A stretch of 58,625 nt of DNA from an uncultured PS1 clade bacterium (GTDB lineage Bacteria > Pseudomonadota > Alphaproteobacteria > MED-G09), in the NCBI GenBank assembly GCA_902626605.1, contig CACOFZ010000009.1:1-58625 (forward strand). The letters run 5' to 3'. Positions 1 to 8,707 of the stretch are shown here, piece after piece. The notes below the pieces were generated by a model. The model searched no databases. It was not told the DNA's origin and was given only the letters and a program-made list of their open reading frames with translations. The position numbers were made by a program, and so were the translations under genes. Numbering within the stretch: position 1 is the first letter of the stretch; every line of letters starts with the position of its first letter.

Positions 1-8
1 TTATTTTT

Positions 9-557
9 TTGCTGTTTTTTTCCTTATTTCTCTCAATTGATTGTTCTGCACAATCAAGTAGCAAAAGTCCTTTCAAAGAGGGTTTAGTTGTAACTGCTGT
101 AAAATCTGGAACAATGTCAGATTTACTTTACTCCATTCAAGTAGGTGGTTCTCCGAGTGAATTAGATTTTGATGAAGTACCCGCTCTACTATTAGCGGTA
201 GAGAGAGGGCGATCTGATATGGTAAGTTTCTTATTAAAAAAAGGAGCTAGGGTCAATCAAAGAGATGATGAAAAAAGAACTGCTCTATCTATTGCATCTA
301 GAAAAAATAATTTTAATTTAGTTTCAGAACTAATTAAATTTGGCGCAAATCCTGATAGATCAGGTCCTAATAAAGAAACTCCCCTAATAATAGCTTCTAG
401 ATTTGGAAATTTCGAGGCAGTCAAGGCCTTGCTAGAAGGAGGAGCATATCCTGATGATACTGATCTTACCGGCAGGACAGCCTTACAATGGGCAAAAATA
501 AAACATTTTAGAAAGATAGAGGAAATTCTTATTGAATATGGATCATATGATAATTGA
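9..557 (+). CDS. Ankyrin-repeat protein, possibly exported; 5' end uncertain
   Basis: The 182-aa product opens with a hydrophobic stretch ending near SAQSSSK, which looks like a secretion signal. About four ankyrin repeats follow between residues 50 and 180, recognisable from pieces such as TALSIASRKNN, TPLIIASRFGN and TALQWAKIKH. Ankyrin repeats bind other proteins, and no enzymatic domain is visible. The first usable codon is TTG at 9, but the frame is open to the window edge, so the true start may lie outside and the signal peptide may be incomplete. The gene converges on ctaB with two bases between the stops. The repeat assignment is firm; partner and role are unknown. Confidence 0.7.
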   Translation: MLFFSLFLSIDCSAQSSSKSPFKEGLVVTAVKSGTMSDLLYSIQVGGSPSELDFDEVPALLLAVERGRSDMVSFLLKKGARVNQRDDEKRTALSIASRKNNFNLVSELIKFGANPDRSGPNKETPLIIASRFGNFEAVKALLEGGAYPDDTDLTGRTALQWAKIKHFRKIEEILIEYGSYDN

Positions 558-559
558 AA

Positions 560-1423
560 TTAGATAATTATTCCGTCAACAATTATTAATATTAAAAGTA
601 ATCCTAATTGAACAAATGAACCAAAGAAATTATTCATGGCTGCTGATCTTGTTTTTCTAATTGCTAATAAGGTGCTTGTCCAAATAAAATATCCACCGCC
701 AATAAAAATTGCAAATATGTAGAATAAACTTGAACTATAAATCATTAGTAATGCTGTAACAAATACAAGTATAATTGTATGAAAAAGAATAATATAGGTT
801 GTAAGAGAGTTACTTAATGTATTGGGAAGCATTGGTATTCCAGCTTTCTCATAGTCATCCCCAATTGCCATTGCAAGACTCCAGAAATGAGGTGGTGTCC
901 ACAAAAATAAAATTACAGATAGAATTATTGCTTCTGGAGCTATAATTGGATTAACCGCAGCTGATCCAGCAAGGGTAGCAAAACTTCCCGCAAGACCTCC
1001 TACAACTATATTCCATATACTTTTTCTTTTGAGCCATATTGTGTAGACTGCTCCATAAAATAAAGCACCAAGAAAATTATAAAGACATGAATAAGGATTG
1101 ATAAAAATGAAAGAAATTATTAAACCGGCAAAAATAACTATCAAAAATAAAATTACCCATAAAATATTGGGTTTGAGCTCTCCTGTGACAAAAGGTCGCT
1201 TAGCTGTTCTTGGCATTAATGCATCTAAATCTCTTTCAAAGTATTGATTAAATGCACTCACACCAGCAGAAGCCAAGAATGTTGATATTGCTACTAGAGA
1301 TAAATCCAGAATATCTAGATTATGGTTTGGGATAACAAAAACCCCAGAAATGGCGCATAACATGATTGTTAGGCTTATTCTTACTTTAAAAAGGTCTATG
1401 AGTAGTTTAAATTTTTCAAACAT
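560..1423 (-). CDS. ctaB: Heme O synthase (protoheme IX farnesyltransferase)
   Basis: This 287-aa polytopic membrane protein of the UbiA prenyltransferase superfamily farnesylates protoheme IX to heme O, the precursor of heme A for aa3-type oxidases. The first Asp-rich substrate motif reads NQYFERDLDALMPRTAKRP near residues 60-80. About eight hydrophobic segments and the usual family length (280-310) support a complete gene. The start ATG has a purine-rich AAGAGAA upstream. It is divergent from the cytochrome oxidase operon across a 183-bp gap, so the cofactor enzyme sits next to its client. No ctaA (heme A synthase), ctaG/cox11 or surf1 gene is present in the window. Confidence 0.95.
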   Translation of the reverse strand: MFEKFKLLIDLFKVRISLTIMLCAISGVFVIPNHNLDILDLSLVAISTFLASAGVSAFNQYFERDLDALMPRTAKRPFVTGELKPNILWVILFLIVIFAGLIISFIFINPYSCLYNFLGALFYGAVYTIWLKRKSIWNIVVGGLAGSFATLAGSAAVNPIIAPEAIILSVILFLWTPPHFWSLAMAIGDDYEKAGIPMLPNTLSNSLTTYIILFHTIILVFVTALLMIYSSSLFYIFAIFIGGGYFIWTSTLLAIRKTRSAAMNNFFGSFVQLGLLLILIIVDGIII

Positions 1424-1606
1424 TAAAAGTTCTCTTGATTTTTAACAATCACAAGATGCACTAAAGAAATATTTAATGGAAGCATAATATTGCGACAATG
1501 TGGATCTTGACTTTAGTTGGACAATTAGTAATTTGTGAGCATTAAATTTACAAGGCTTTAAAAAAATGTTTTTTGGCTTTATATTCTATTAAAACGGGGT
1601 TTGTGT
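1424..1606. promoter_or_regulatory. Divergent promoter region of ctaB and the cox operon
   Basis: These 183 bases separate the starts of two divergent units and must hold both promoters. On the plus strand TTGGAC, a 17-base spacer and CATTAA form one weak sigma70-like candidate, and TATATT shortly before the oxidase start is a second -10-like hexamer. The GGGG at 1596-1599 acts as Shine-Dalgarno for ATG 1607. I see no RegA or Fnr site strong enough to name. The promoter role follows from gene geometry rather than from strong consensus matches. Confidence 0.35.
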
Positions 1607-2443
1607 ATGGTACCTTTTATTCTTTTAGTAATAATTATCGGATCTGTTCTTTTTCATCTTTATACACCTTGGTATTCCACGCCAATTGCTTCTAATTGGA
1701 GTAGCATTGACAGTACGATCGAGCTTACCTTTGCGATGACAGGTGCAGTATATGTACTCGTTCTTGGGTTTATGACTTATTGTGTAATAAAATTTAAAAG
1801 CACAAAAAAACGAAGAGCTGATTATGAACCTGAAAGTAAGAAAGCAGAAGTTATCTTGACAGTTTTAACAACCATTGGTGTTGCTGGACTTCTGGCACCA
1901 GGCCTTATTGTCTGGGATGATTACGTATCACCTCCCGAAGAAGCAATGCCTATTGAGGCTATGGGGCAACAGTGGTATTGGAATTTTCGACTCCCTGGAG
2001 AAGATGGTATTTTAGGTACAACTGATGCAAGAAATATTTCTGCAGACAATCCTTTTGGTATGAATGAAAACGACCCCAATGGTAAAGATGATATTCTAAT
2101 TGAGGGTGATACTTTGCACCTTGAACATGATAAACCAGTTAAATTCTTATTAAGATCGATTGATGTTCTACATAACTTTTATGTACCTCAATTTAGAGCT
2201 AAGATGGATTTAGTCCCAGGCATGGTAACTTTTTATTGGATAAGGCCAACAGTAACTGGAAATTATGAAATCTTGTGCGCAGAATTGTGTGGTGTTGGTC
2301 ATCACGCAATGAGAGGAGAGGTACAAGTTGATGAGGCTAGTGACTATCAAGAATGGTTAAGTGACCAATTAACATTTGAAGCAATTCAAGAACAAGCAAT
2401 GCTAGAAAGAGATAATAAACTAGCTTTAAATAAAAGTAATTAG
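1607..2443 (+). CDS. coxM: Cytochrome c oxidase subunit II, CoxM type
   Basis: Subunit II carries the CuA centre that takes electrons from cytochrome c. Two transmembrane helices occupy roughly residues 1-20 and 40-62, followed by a periplasmic cupredoxin domain. The CuA ligands are present: the His of DVLHNFYVP and the C-x-E-x-C-3x-H-2x-M set in CAELCGVGHHAM. The body (PIASNWSSID at the front, GQQWYWNFRLPGEDG, RNISADNPFGMN, FRAKMDLVPGMV) resembles CoxM of the rhizobial alternative oxidase CoxMNOP rather than the usual CoxB. A cytochrome c domain and a classical cleaved signal are absent. I place the start at ATG 1607 (278 aa), seven bases after GGGG, instead of TTG 1601. First gene of the oxidase operon. 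Confidence 0.9.
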   Translation: MVPFILLVIIIGSVLFHLYTPWYSTPIASNWSSIDSTIELTFAMTGAVYVLVLGFMTYCVIKFKSTKKRRADYEPESKKAEVILTVLTTIGVAGLLAPGLIVWDDYVSPPEEAMPIEAMGQQWYWNFRLPGEDGILGTTDARNISADNPFGMNENDPNGKDDILIEGDTLHLEHDKPVKFLLRSIDVLHNFYVPQFRAKMDLVPGMVTFYWIRPTVTGNYEILCAELCGVGHHAMRGEVQVDEASDYQEWLSDQLTFEAIQEQAMLERDNKLALNKSN

Positions 2444-2461
2444 AAGAAAAGGATATAAATT

Positions 2462-4240
2462 ATGTCAGAGTCTATAATTCCTGAAAGTGAACTAGAAGAA
2501 GTTGAACTTTATCATCCAAAAAGTTGGTGGACTGAAAAAGTTTTTTCTCAAGATGCTAAACTAATTGCAATTCAATATGGCTTAACAGCCTTTGCAATTG
2601 GGTTTGTTGCTCTTGTTTTATCTTGGTTCATGAGAATTCAAATAGCTTTTCCCGAAATGGCTATAATAAGTGAAGGTACTTATTATCAATTCATAACTAT
2701 GCATGGAATGATAATGGTTGTTTACCTTCTAACTGCATTATTTTTAGGAGCTTTTGGAAACTACATGATACCGCTTATGGTAGGAGCAAGAGATATGGTT
2801 TTTCCGTATTTGAATATGATTAGTTATTGGACATATTTAATCGCGGTTCTTGTTCTTTTTGTAAGTTTTTTTACTCCAGGTGGTCCAACAGGAGCAGGTT
2901 GGACATTATACCCTCCTCAGGCTATTTTGGGAGGCACACCAGGACAAGAAACCGGAATAATTTTGATGTTAGTTTCTTTATGTATTTTTATTGTTGGTTT
3001 TACAATGGGTGGCTTAAATTATGTAATTACAATTTTACAAGCAAGAACTAGAGGAATGACATTAATGAGAATGCCTCTAACTATTTGGGGAATTTTCACG
3101 GCAACTGTTCTTGCGTTATTTGCCTTTCCAGCGCTTTTTGTAAGTGCAGTTATGATGTTATTTGATAAATTACTCATGACAAGCTTTTTTATGCCTGCTT
3201 TAGTAGAGTTTGGAGAAAATCTTACCTATGGAGGTGGAAGCCCTATCTTATTCCAACATCTCTTTTGGTTTTTTGGTCATCCTGAAGTTTATATTGTTGC
3301 ATTACCAGCTTTTGGTATTGTTTCTGATCTAATATCAATTCATGCGCGAAAAAATATTTTTGGCTTCAGAATGATGGTATGGGCAATAGTAGGTATTGGA
3401 GCTTTAAGCTTTATCGTTTGGGCGCACCATATGTATGTTAGTGGCATGAATCCGTATTTTGGTTTCTTTTTTGCAACCACAACTTTAATTATAGCAGTAC
3501 CAACTGCTTTAAAAGTTTATAATTGGATATTAACTCTTTGGAAAGGAAATATTCATTTAACAATTCCAATGCTTTTTTGTCTTGGTTTTATTGTTACTTT
3601 TTTAAATGGAGGTCTTACAGGACTATTCCTTGGTAATGTTATTGTTGATGTTCCTTTATCTGATACTTACTTTGTTGTAGCTCATTTCCACATGGTTATG
3701 GGTATTGCACCAGTTTTGGTTATTCTTGGTGCAATTTATCATTGGTACCCTCTGATAACAGGTAAGATGATGCATGATGGTATGGGTCGATTTCATTTCT
3801 GGGTAACTTTTGTTGGCTCTTATTTAATATATTTCCCAATGCATTACCTTGGATTTATTGGTGTACCTAGAAGATATTATGAAATGGGTCAAACAGAGGC
3901 TTTGTATACTTCTTCCGCTGCTGATCTTAATGTATTTATAACAATTGCTGCATTAGCCGTAGGTTTTGCTCAGTTAGTTTTTGTATTTAATGTTTTTTGG
4001 AGTGCAAAAAATGGTGAAGTTGCAGAAAAAAATCCATGGAAAGCAACATCACTTGAATGGCGGACACCTGAGCAACCTCCAATTCACGGAAATTTTGGAA
4101 AAGAATTACCAGTAGTTTACAGATGGGCATATGATTACAGTGTTCCTGGAGCTGAAGATGATTTTATTCCTCAAGATGTTCCTAATGAAAAAGTAACACT
4201 TGCAGAAGGTTATTCAGAGCTTGGGGTAGAAAAAACTTGA
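2462..4240 (+). CDS. coxN: Cytochrome c oxidase subunit I, CoxN type
   Basis: The 592-aa catalytic subunit reduces O2 at the heme a3-CuB site and pumps protons. All metal ligands can be read: His in TMHGMIM (low-spin heme), GHPEVY and WAHHMY (CuB), and VAHFHMVMG (hemes). GHPEVY also supplies the Glu of the D channel and the Tyr cross-linked to the CuB His, which is the A1-type arrangement. AVPTALKVYNW holds the K-channel Lys, and GARDMVFPYLN the D-channel entry Asp. The segment HHMYVSGMNPYFGFFFATTT differs from common CtaD (HHMFTVG) and recalls the CoxN branch. AAAGGA precedes the ATG. The stop overlaps the next start, which suggests translational coupling. Confidence 0.93.
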   Translation: MSESIIPESELEEVELYHPKSWWTEKVFSQDAKLIAIQYGLTAFAIGFVALVLSWFMRIQIAFPEMAIISEGTYYQFITMHGMIMVVYLLTALFLGAFGNYMIPLMVGARDMVFPYLNMISYWTYLIAVLVLFVSFFTPGGPTGAGWTLYPPQAILGGTPGQETGIILMLVSLCIFIVGFTMGGLNYVITILQARTRGMTLMRMPLTIWGIFTATVLALFAFPALFVSAVMMLFDKLLMTSFFMPALVEFGENLTYGGGSPILFQHLFWFFGHPEVYIVALPAFGIVSDLISIHARKNIFGFRMMVWAIVGIGALSFIVWAHHMYVSGMNPYFGFFFATTTLIIAVPTALKVYNWILTLWKGNIHLTIPMLFCLGFIVTFLNGGLTGLFLGNVIVDVPLSDTYFVVAHFHMVMGIAPVLVILGAIYHWYPLITGKMMHDGMGRFHFWVTFVGSYLIYFPMHYLGFIGVPRRYYEMGQTEALYTSSAADLNVFITIAALAVGFAQLVFVFNVFWSAKNGEVAEKNPWKATSLEWRTPEQPPIHGNFGKELPVVYRWAYDYSVPGAEDDFIPQDVPNEKVTLAEGYSELGVEKT

Positions 4241-4857
4241 GTATTTTAAGTATATTATCACAAAAGCCTTGGACATCTGATCAGGCAAAGATAGATGATA
4301 AGCACAGTGGCAAATCTTCATCAATGCCTTTGCCAAGAATTGGTCTGTATGTTCTAATGACTGTAATAGGTGTTTTATTCACACTATTTTCAGTTGCTTA
4401 TATTGGTAGAATGGCTTACGGGGATTGGCGTATATTACCCGAGCCACCTTTATTGTGGTTTAATAGTTTAATTATTATTATGAGTAGTTTTGCCTTCCAT
4501 AAAGCGACTATTAGTTCAAAAGAAAACAATCATAAAAGAACACGAGAGTATCTTTTTCTAGCAGGGGCTCTTACTTTAGGATTTATAACCGGTCAATTAT
4601 TTGTCTGGAGAGAATTAGTTTCCTTTGGCTATTTTGTATCAACTAATCCTTCTTACGCATTCTTTTATCTTTTAACCGCACTTCATATTTTACATTTACT
4701 TGGAGGCTTAATTGCTTGGTTGTTAGTAATCTTTAAGAGTTTTACACTGGAAGATGAATCATCTAATTTTTCACTTAATGTAAATTTATGTGCAATTTAT
4801 TGGCACTTTCTACTTGTAGTTTGGCTAGTTTTATTTGCTATGCTTTTGTTAACTTAA
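4237..4857 (+). CDS. coxO: Cytochrome c oxidase subunit III-like protein (CoxO)
   Basis: This 206-aa integral membrane protein is one of two consecutive subunit III-like proteins, as in coxMNOP. It has about five hydrophobic helices and the family signatures YAFFYLLTALHILHLLGG and IYWHFLLVVWLV near the C terminus. Subunit III stabilises the oxidase core. Translation starts at TTG 4237, which overlaps the TGA stop of coxN, and GGGGTAGA six bases upstream is a good ribosome binding site. The N terminus has about 30 hydrophilic residues before the first helix. The family assignment is secure; the O versus P label is taken from gene order. Confidence 0.8.
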   Translation: MSILSILSQKPWTSDQAKIDDKHSGKSSSMPLPRIGLYVLMTVIGVLFTLFSVAYIGRMAYGDWRILPEPPLLWFNSLIIIMSSFAFHKATISSKENNHKRTREYLFLAGALTLGFITGQLFVWRELVSFGYFVSTNPSYAFFYLLTALHILHLLGGLIAWLLVIFKSFTLEDESSNFSLNVNLCAIYWHFLLVVWLVLFAMLLLT

Positions 4858-4882
4858 ATTTTTATTTCATGAGGTTAAAAAT

Positions 4883-5587
4883 ATGACTACAACTTCTAAA
4901 GTCCCTTTAAAAGACGGTATTGAGGGTTTTGTATCTGACTGGTCTTCAGATCAAAGAGCTTTTAAGGGAGTTCCTTGGGGCAAAGCCATGATGTGGATTT
5001 TTCTTCTGAGTGATACATTTATCTTTAGTATTTTTCTAATTAGTTATATGACGGCTAGATGGTCTACTGTTGAGCCATGGCCCAATACTAGTGAAGTTTT
5101 TGCACTTACCGTGAATGGAGTCAGTGTTCCTTTGCTCTTAATTGCTATTATGACCTTTATACTGATAACAAGTAGCGGTACGATGGCAATGGCAGTTAGA
5201 AGTGGATATCAGAAAAAAAGAAGGCAGGCTGCAGCTTTATTGTATTTAACAGCTGTTCTAGGCTTATCTTTTGTTGGAATGCAAGCATTTGAGTGGAGTA
5301 AATTAATAGAAGAAGGAATACGTCCATGGGATAACCCCTTTGGTGCTAGACAGTTTGGATCCATATTTTTTATGGTAACTGGTTTTCATGGTTTCCATGT
5401 TTCTGTTGGTGTTATTTTCCTTTTTCTAATTGCAAGAAAAGTCCAACGAGGGGACTATGATACAGGTAGAAGAGGATTTTTTACCTGGCAAAAAGGTCGT
5501 TATGAAATTATTGAAACAATGGGATTATATTGGCACTTTGTTGATTTAGTGTGGGTTTTCATTTTTGCATTCTTTTATTTGTGGTGA
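4883..5587 (+). CDS. coxP: Cytochrome c oxidase subunit III (CoxP)
   Basis: This 234-aa membrane protein is the more canonical subunit III of the pair. Typical elements are WGKAMMWIFLLSDTFIFS at the start of helix 1, the central Glu helix FVGMQAFEWSKLI, VTGFHGFHVSVGVIF and the terminal GLYWHFVDLVWVFIFAF. It packs on subunit I and supports proton delivery and turnover stability. GAGG lies a few bases before ATG 4883, and the gene follows coxO by 25 bp in the same operon. All family motifs are present and the length is normal for short bacterial subunit III. Confidence 0.88.
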   Translation: MTTTSKVPLKDGIEGFVSDWSSDQRAFKGVPWGKAMMWIFLLSDTFIFSIFLISYMTARWSTVEPWPNTSEVFALTVNGVSVPLLLIAIMTFILITSSGTMAMAVRSGYQKKRRQAAALLYLTAVLGLSFVGMQAFEWSKLIEEGIRPWDNPFGARQFGSIFFMVTGFHGFHVSVGVIFLFLIARKVQRGDYDTGRRGFFTWQKGRYEIIETMGLYWHFVDLVWVFIFAFFYLW

Positions 5588-5595
5588 GGTAAGTT

Positions 5596-5985
5596 ATGGC
5601 TGAAGAAGGACAAGAACATCCTATAAGTACATATCTTTGGGTATGGTTATTACTTTTTGTATTAAGTGCATTTTCCTATGCAGTTGATTATGTTGGTTTC
5701 CAGGGATTTACTAGATGGAGTCTTGTTTTACTTTTTATGTTCTTAAAAGCATATTTTATTTGTGCAGTTTTTATGCATATGGTCTGGGAGAGGATGGCTT
5801 TAGTTTTAGCTTTATTTATCCCTACTTTTTCAATTATTGTTTTTATAGGAATAATGGGTTTTGAGTCTGATTACACTCAACTTTCAAGAAAGGTATTTTT
5901 TGATACTGGTAAACCTGCCAAAGTTTATGCAGTTCCTCACTCTAAAAGTCATTCTAAAGATCACTCAGATGAAGAAGACCATTAA
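5596..5985 (+). CDS. Cytochrome oxidase subunit IV-like protein
   Basis: The 129-aa product has three predicted transmembrane helices and the pattern ILWVWLLLFVLSAFSY / LMFLKAYFICAVFMHM, typical of the prokaryotic subunit IV (CoxD/CyoD/caa3 IV) family, which assists CuB-site assembly. A soluble His/Ser/Asp-rich tail (SHSKDHSDEEDH) could bind metal, though that is inference. The ATG is eight bases past the coxP stop, preceded by GTGAGGT as ribosome binding site. Its position at the end of the operon completes a II-I-III-III-IV set. Confidence 0.75.
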   Translation: MAEEGQEHPISTYLWVWLLLFVLSAFSYAVDYVGFQGFTRWSLVLLFMFLKAYFICAVFMHMVWERMALVLALFIPTFSIIVFIGIMGFESDYTQLSRKVFFDTGKPAKVYAVPHSKSHSKDHSDEEDH

Positions 5986-5994
5986 ATTTTAATT

Positions 5995-6525
5995 ATGCCT
6001 AAATTATTTTTTTCATTTATATTTTTAATAATATTTTCATTAACTTTATCAGCTGAAGATTCTTTTATTTCTAAGATTGAAAGTTTAGCTAATAGAGGTT
6101 TTTCTGATGCTCAGTATAATTTGGCTAGAATGTATGCAAATGGCGAGTCTGTTGAACAAGATTTTATTTCTGCAGAATATTGGTTCAGAAAATCAGCTAA
6201 ACAAGGTAACGTTGACGCTCAATATCAATTAGGTAGAATGTATGATGCAGGTCTCGGGGTTACTATGGACAAAAAAGAAGCTTTTAAATGGTATGCTCTA
6301 TCAGCAGAGCAAGGTAGCATTGAGGCCCAATATAATCTTGGTTTAGCCTATCGTTTTGGTGTTGGTGTTGAACAAAATTTTACCAAATCATTAAAATGGT
6401 ACAAAGAGTCTGCCTCAAAAGGACACAGCGGGGCTCAATATAATTTAAATCTATTATTTGAAGAAGGATTGGCCACAAGAAAAGATATATCAGATGCAAT
6501 TAAATGGTATAGATGTGGAAGATAA
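5995..6525 (+). CDS. Secreted Sel1/TPR-like repeat protein
   Basis: The 176-aa protein begins with a signal peptide (hydrophobic to about residue 20, ending LSAED). About four Sel1-like repeats follow, with the repeated signature A-x-Y-x-L-G-x-x-Y near residues 39, 75 and 111 and W-[YF] pieces such as AEYWFRKSAKQG, AFKWYALSAEQG and SLKWYKESASKG. Sel1 repeats are alpha-helical solenoids that bind proteins, often in the periplasm. It follows the oxidase subunit IV gene by nine bases and could be cotranscribed, but the repeats do not reveal any function in oxidase assembly. The C terminus is short (DAIKWYRCGR). Confidence 0.75.
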   Translation: MPKLFFSFIFLIIFSLTLSAEDSFISKIESLANRGFSDAQYNLARMYANGESVEQDFISAEYWFRKSAKQGNVDAQYQLGRMYDAGLGVTMDKKEAFKWYALSAEQGSIEAQYNLGLAYRFGVGVEQNFTKSLKWYKESASKGHSGAQYNLNLLFEEGLATRKDISDAIKWYRCGR

Positions 6526-6702
6526 GTTTTGAAGTCCATAATCATTATTATTATAATATTTTTTATTACACTCACAATGACTTTAATTTATTTTAACATT
6601 GGATAGAATTTTTTTGTTAAATTAGCTTTGAAATAAAAAAATACTTATCCAAAATATTAAACCTGTAATTATAAGGATAACAGTAAATTTCATTTTATGA
6701 AT

Positions 6703-6778
<76 letters not shown>

Positions 6779-6782
6779 ATAT

Positions 6783-7244
6783 TTAATCATCATCATTTTC
6801 GCTTGGAACAGTCTTAATTACTTCAGATACATCATCATCTTGACTGATAAAATCATCCTCATCGTCATCTTCAAGTCCATCAAGCTCATCTGCATCAAAC
6901 TCACTAATATCATCATCATTTTCGCCATCAATCACTTCATCATCCGTTGAATTCTCAAGGTCTGGAATTGCTTCTTCATCAATTTCTGGAATTATGTCTT
7001 CATCGTCATTTTCAATTACATCATCAATTTCTTTGATATTTTCATCTGTGTTTTCTAAGTCACTTTCGTTAACTTGAGCCTCAAGAGGAGGTGCATCAGT
7101 CTTTTCTTTTTCGACATCTTCAATATTAATATCTTTTAGTATTTCACCAGTATAAGGACTAACAACAGGATCCTTATTTAAGTCATAAAATTTTTTTCCT
7201 GTTGTGGGGCATACTCTCTTTTTACCTAATTTATCTTTACTCAT
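6783..7244 (-). CDS. FYDLN acid domain protein (TIGR02300 family)
   Basis: The N-terminal 40 residues hold the family hallmark: KRVCPTTGKKFYDLNKDP followed by VVSPYTGE. The remainder of the 153 residues is very acidic and low in complexity (long Asp/Glu runs), as in other members, which are essentially restricted to Alphaproteobacteria. The function is unknown. The single Cys in CPTTGKKF could be the remnant of a zinc-ribbon-like fold, which is speculation. The gene is divergent from aroA and next to tRNA-Ala, a neighbourhood seen across alphaproteobacteria. At 153 aa it is longer than many homologs (100-130) because of the acidic tail. Confidence 0.85.
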   Translation of the reverse strand: MSKDKLGKKRVCPTTGKKFYDLNKDPVVSPYTGEILKDINIEDVEKEKTDAPPLEAQVNESDLENTDENIKEIDDVIENDDEDIIPEIDEEAIPDLENSTDDEVIDGENDDDISEFDADELDGLEDDDEDDFISQDDDVSEVIKTVPSENDDD

Positions 7245-7327
7245 TTTTATCCCTATAAAAATTATTTATCTCCATTGCCATGAAGAAACAATAGTGTCAA
7301 AACCAAAAAAAGTTTTTTTCTTATAAT

Positions 7328-8707
7328 ATGTCTGCTAAACCTAAATTAATAATGAATCAAGATCAAAAAAATAATATGTCAAGCTTAAGTCTTTTTGCAA
7401 GCAAAAGTTCTGAATTGAGTGGTGAAATTATTATACCTGGAGATAAGTCTATTTCTCATAGATGCATTATATTGTCTTCTTTGGCAATTGGAGAGAGTAA
7501 AATAATTGGTTTACTTAATAGTTCCGATACCAATTGTACAATAAACTCTATGAAATCCCTTGGTTCATGTATTGATTTAAATTCAAATTACGAATGTACT
7601 ATAAACGGTATAGGCATTGGTAGTCTAAAACAACCTGAAAAACCCCTTGATTTTGGAAACTCAGGAACAGCTGCGAGGCTTATATTAGGACTTGTTTCAA
7701 CTTATCCTATTATAACTAATTTTATTGGTGATGAGTCGTTATCCCAAAGACCAATGAAAAGAGTTACAGAGCCTTTAATTGATTTTGGAGCAAATTTTAA
7801 TCTAAGAAATTCAGAGTTTCTTCCAATAGAGGTTAAGGGTGCTGAGCACCCCATTCCTATTACACATGAAATGAAGGTACCCTCTGCACAAGTTAAATCA
7901 GCAATAATGCTGGCTGGTTTAAATACACCAGGCATTACCACTGTAATAGAAAAAGAAAGAACAAGGGATCATACTGAAACTCTTTTTAAATACTATGGTT
8001 ATGAAATTAACTTAGAAGAAAAAGGTGGAAAGAATTACATAAGCTTTGAAGGACAGAAAGTTTTAAATCCAGTTAATATAAATATTCCAGGCGATCCATC
8101 TTCTGCTGCCTATCCTTTAGTTGCTGGATTAATTTGTAAGAATTCAAATATTAAAATCAAGAATGTTTTATTAAATCCTACTCGCGATGGCATATATAAA
8201 TGTCTAGATGATATGGGGGCTAATATAATTTATTCTAACAAAAAAAATGAAGCTGGAGAAATAACTTATGATATAGAAGTTTCATCAAGTACATTAAATT
8301 CAATTGATGTCCCTGCCCACAGAGCCCCTAGCATGATAGATGATTATCCAATACTTGCTGTAGCAGCCTCTATGGCTAATGGTACCTCTATATTTCGTGG
8401 GTTATCAGAATTAAAAGTTAAAGAGAGTAATAGGTTATTAGGCATCTATAATTTTTTATCGAAAAATGGAATTGATACATGTATTGAGGGTAATAATCTT
8501 ATTATTAAGGGAAATACTGAAGGGCCAAAGGGAGGTGCTTTAGTAGAGACTAACATGGATCATCGTATTGCAATGTCAGCAATTATTTTGGGTATGGTTT
8601 CATATGAACCAATAAAAGTGGATGATACTGAAATAATTAAAACTAGCTTTCCAGACTTTATAAAATTAATGAAAAAATTAGGGGCTAAATTATCAGAAAA
8701 AATATGA
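7328..8707 (+). CDS. aroA: 3-phosphoshikimate 1-carboxyvinyltransferase (EPSP synthase)
   Basis: The enzyme condenses shikimate-3-phosphate with phosphoenolpyruvate in the shikimate pathway. Motifs include PGDKSISHR (active-site Lys and Arg), LDFGNSGTAARL, SLSQRPMKR, PSAQVKSA, and near the C terminus ELKVKESNRL and DHRIAMSA. The full length is 459 residues. PGDKSISHR falls at residue 37, about 10-20 residues later than usual, so an internal ATG (7352 or 7376) may be the true start; none of the candidates has a clear Shine-Dalgarno. It overlaps cmk by four bases (ATGA) and heads the aroA-cmk-rpsA-ihfB cluster. Confidence 0.95.
   Translation: MSAKPKLIMNQDQKNNMSSLSLFASKSSELSGEIIIPGDKSISHRCIILSSLAIGESKIIGLLNSSDTNCTINSMKSLGSCIDLNSNYECTINGIGIGSLKQPEKPLDFGNSGTAARLILGLVSTYPIITNFIGDESLSQRPMKRVTEPLIDFGANFNLRNSEFLPIEVKGAEHPIPITHEMKVPSAQVKSAIMLAGLNTPGITTVIEKERTRDHTETLFKYYGYEINLEEKGGKNYISFEGQKVLNPVNINIPGDPSSAAYPLVAGLICKNSNIKIKNVLLNPTRDGIYKCLDDMGANIIYSNKKNEAGEITYDIEVSSSTLNSIDVPAHRAPSMIDDYPILAVAASMANGTSIFRGLSELKVKESNRLLGIYNFLSKNGIDTCIEGNNLIIKGNTEGPKGGALVETNMDHRIAMSAIILGMVSYEPIKVDDTEIIKTSFPDFIKLMKKLGAKLSEKI

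Noticed and set aside
6529-6606. A 25-codon hydrophobic ORF with TTG start (MKSIIIIIIIFF-type)
   Set aside because: It consists mostly of Ile/Phe codons expected from AT-rich DNA, has no ribosome binding site, and could not be supported without conservation.
6622-6693. A 23-aa minus-strand ORF next to tRNA-Ala
   Set aside because: Too short and compositionally simple; no Shine-Dalgarno or neighbour coupling.
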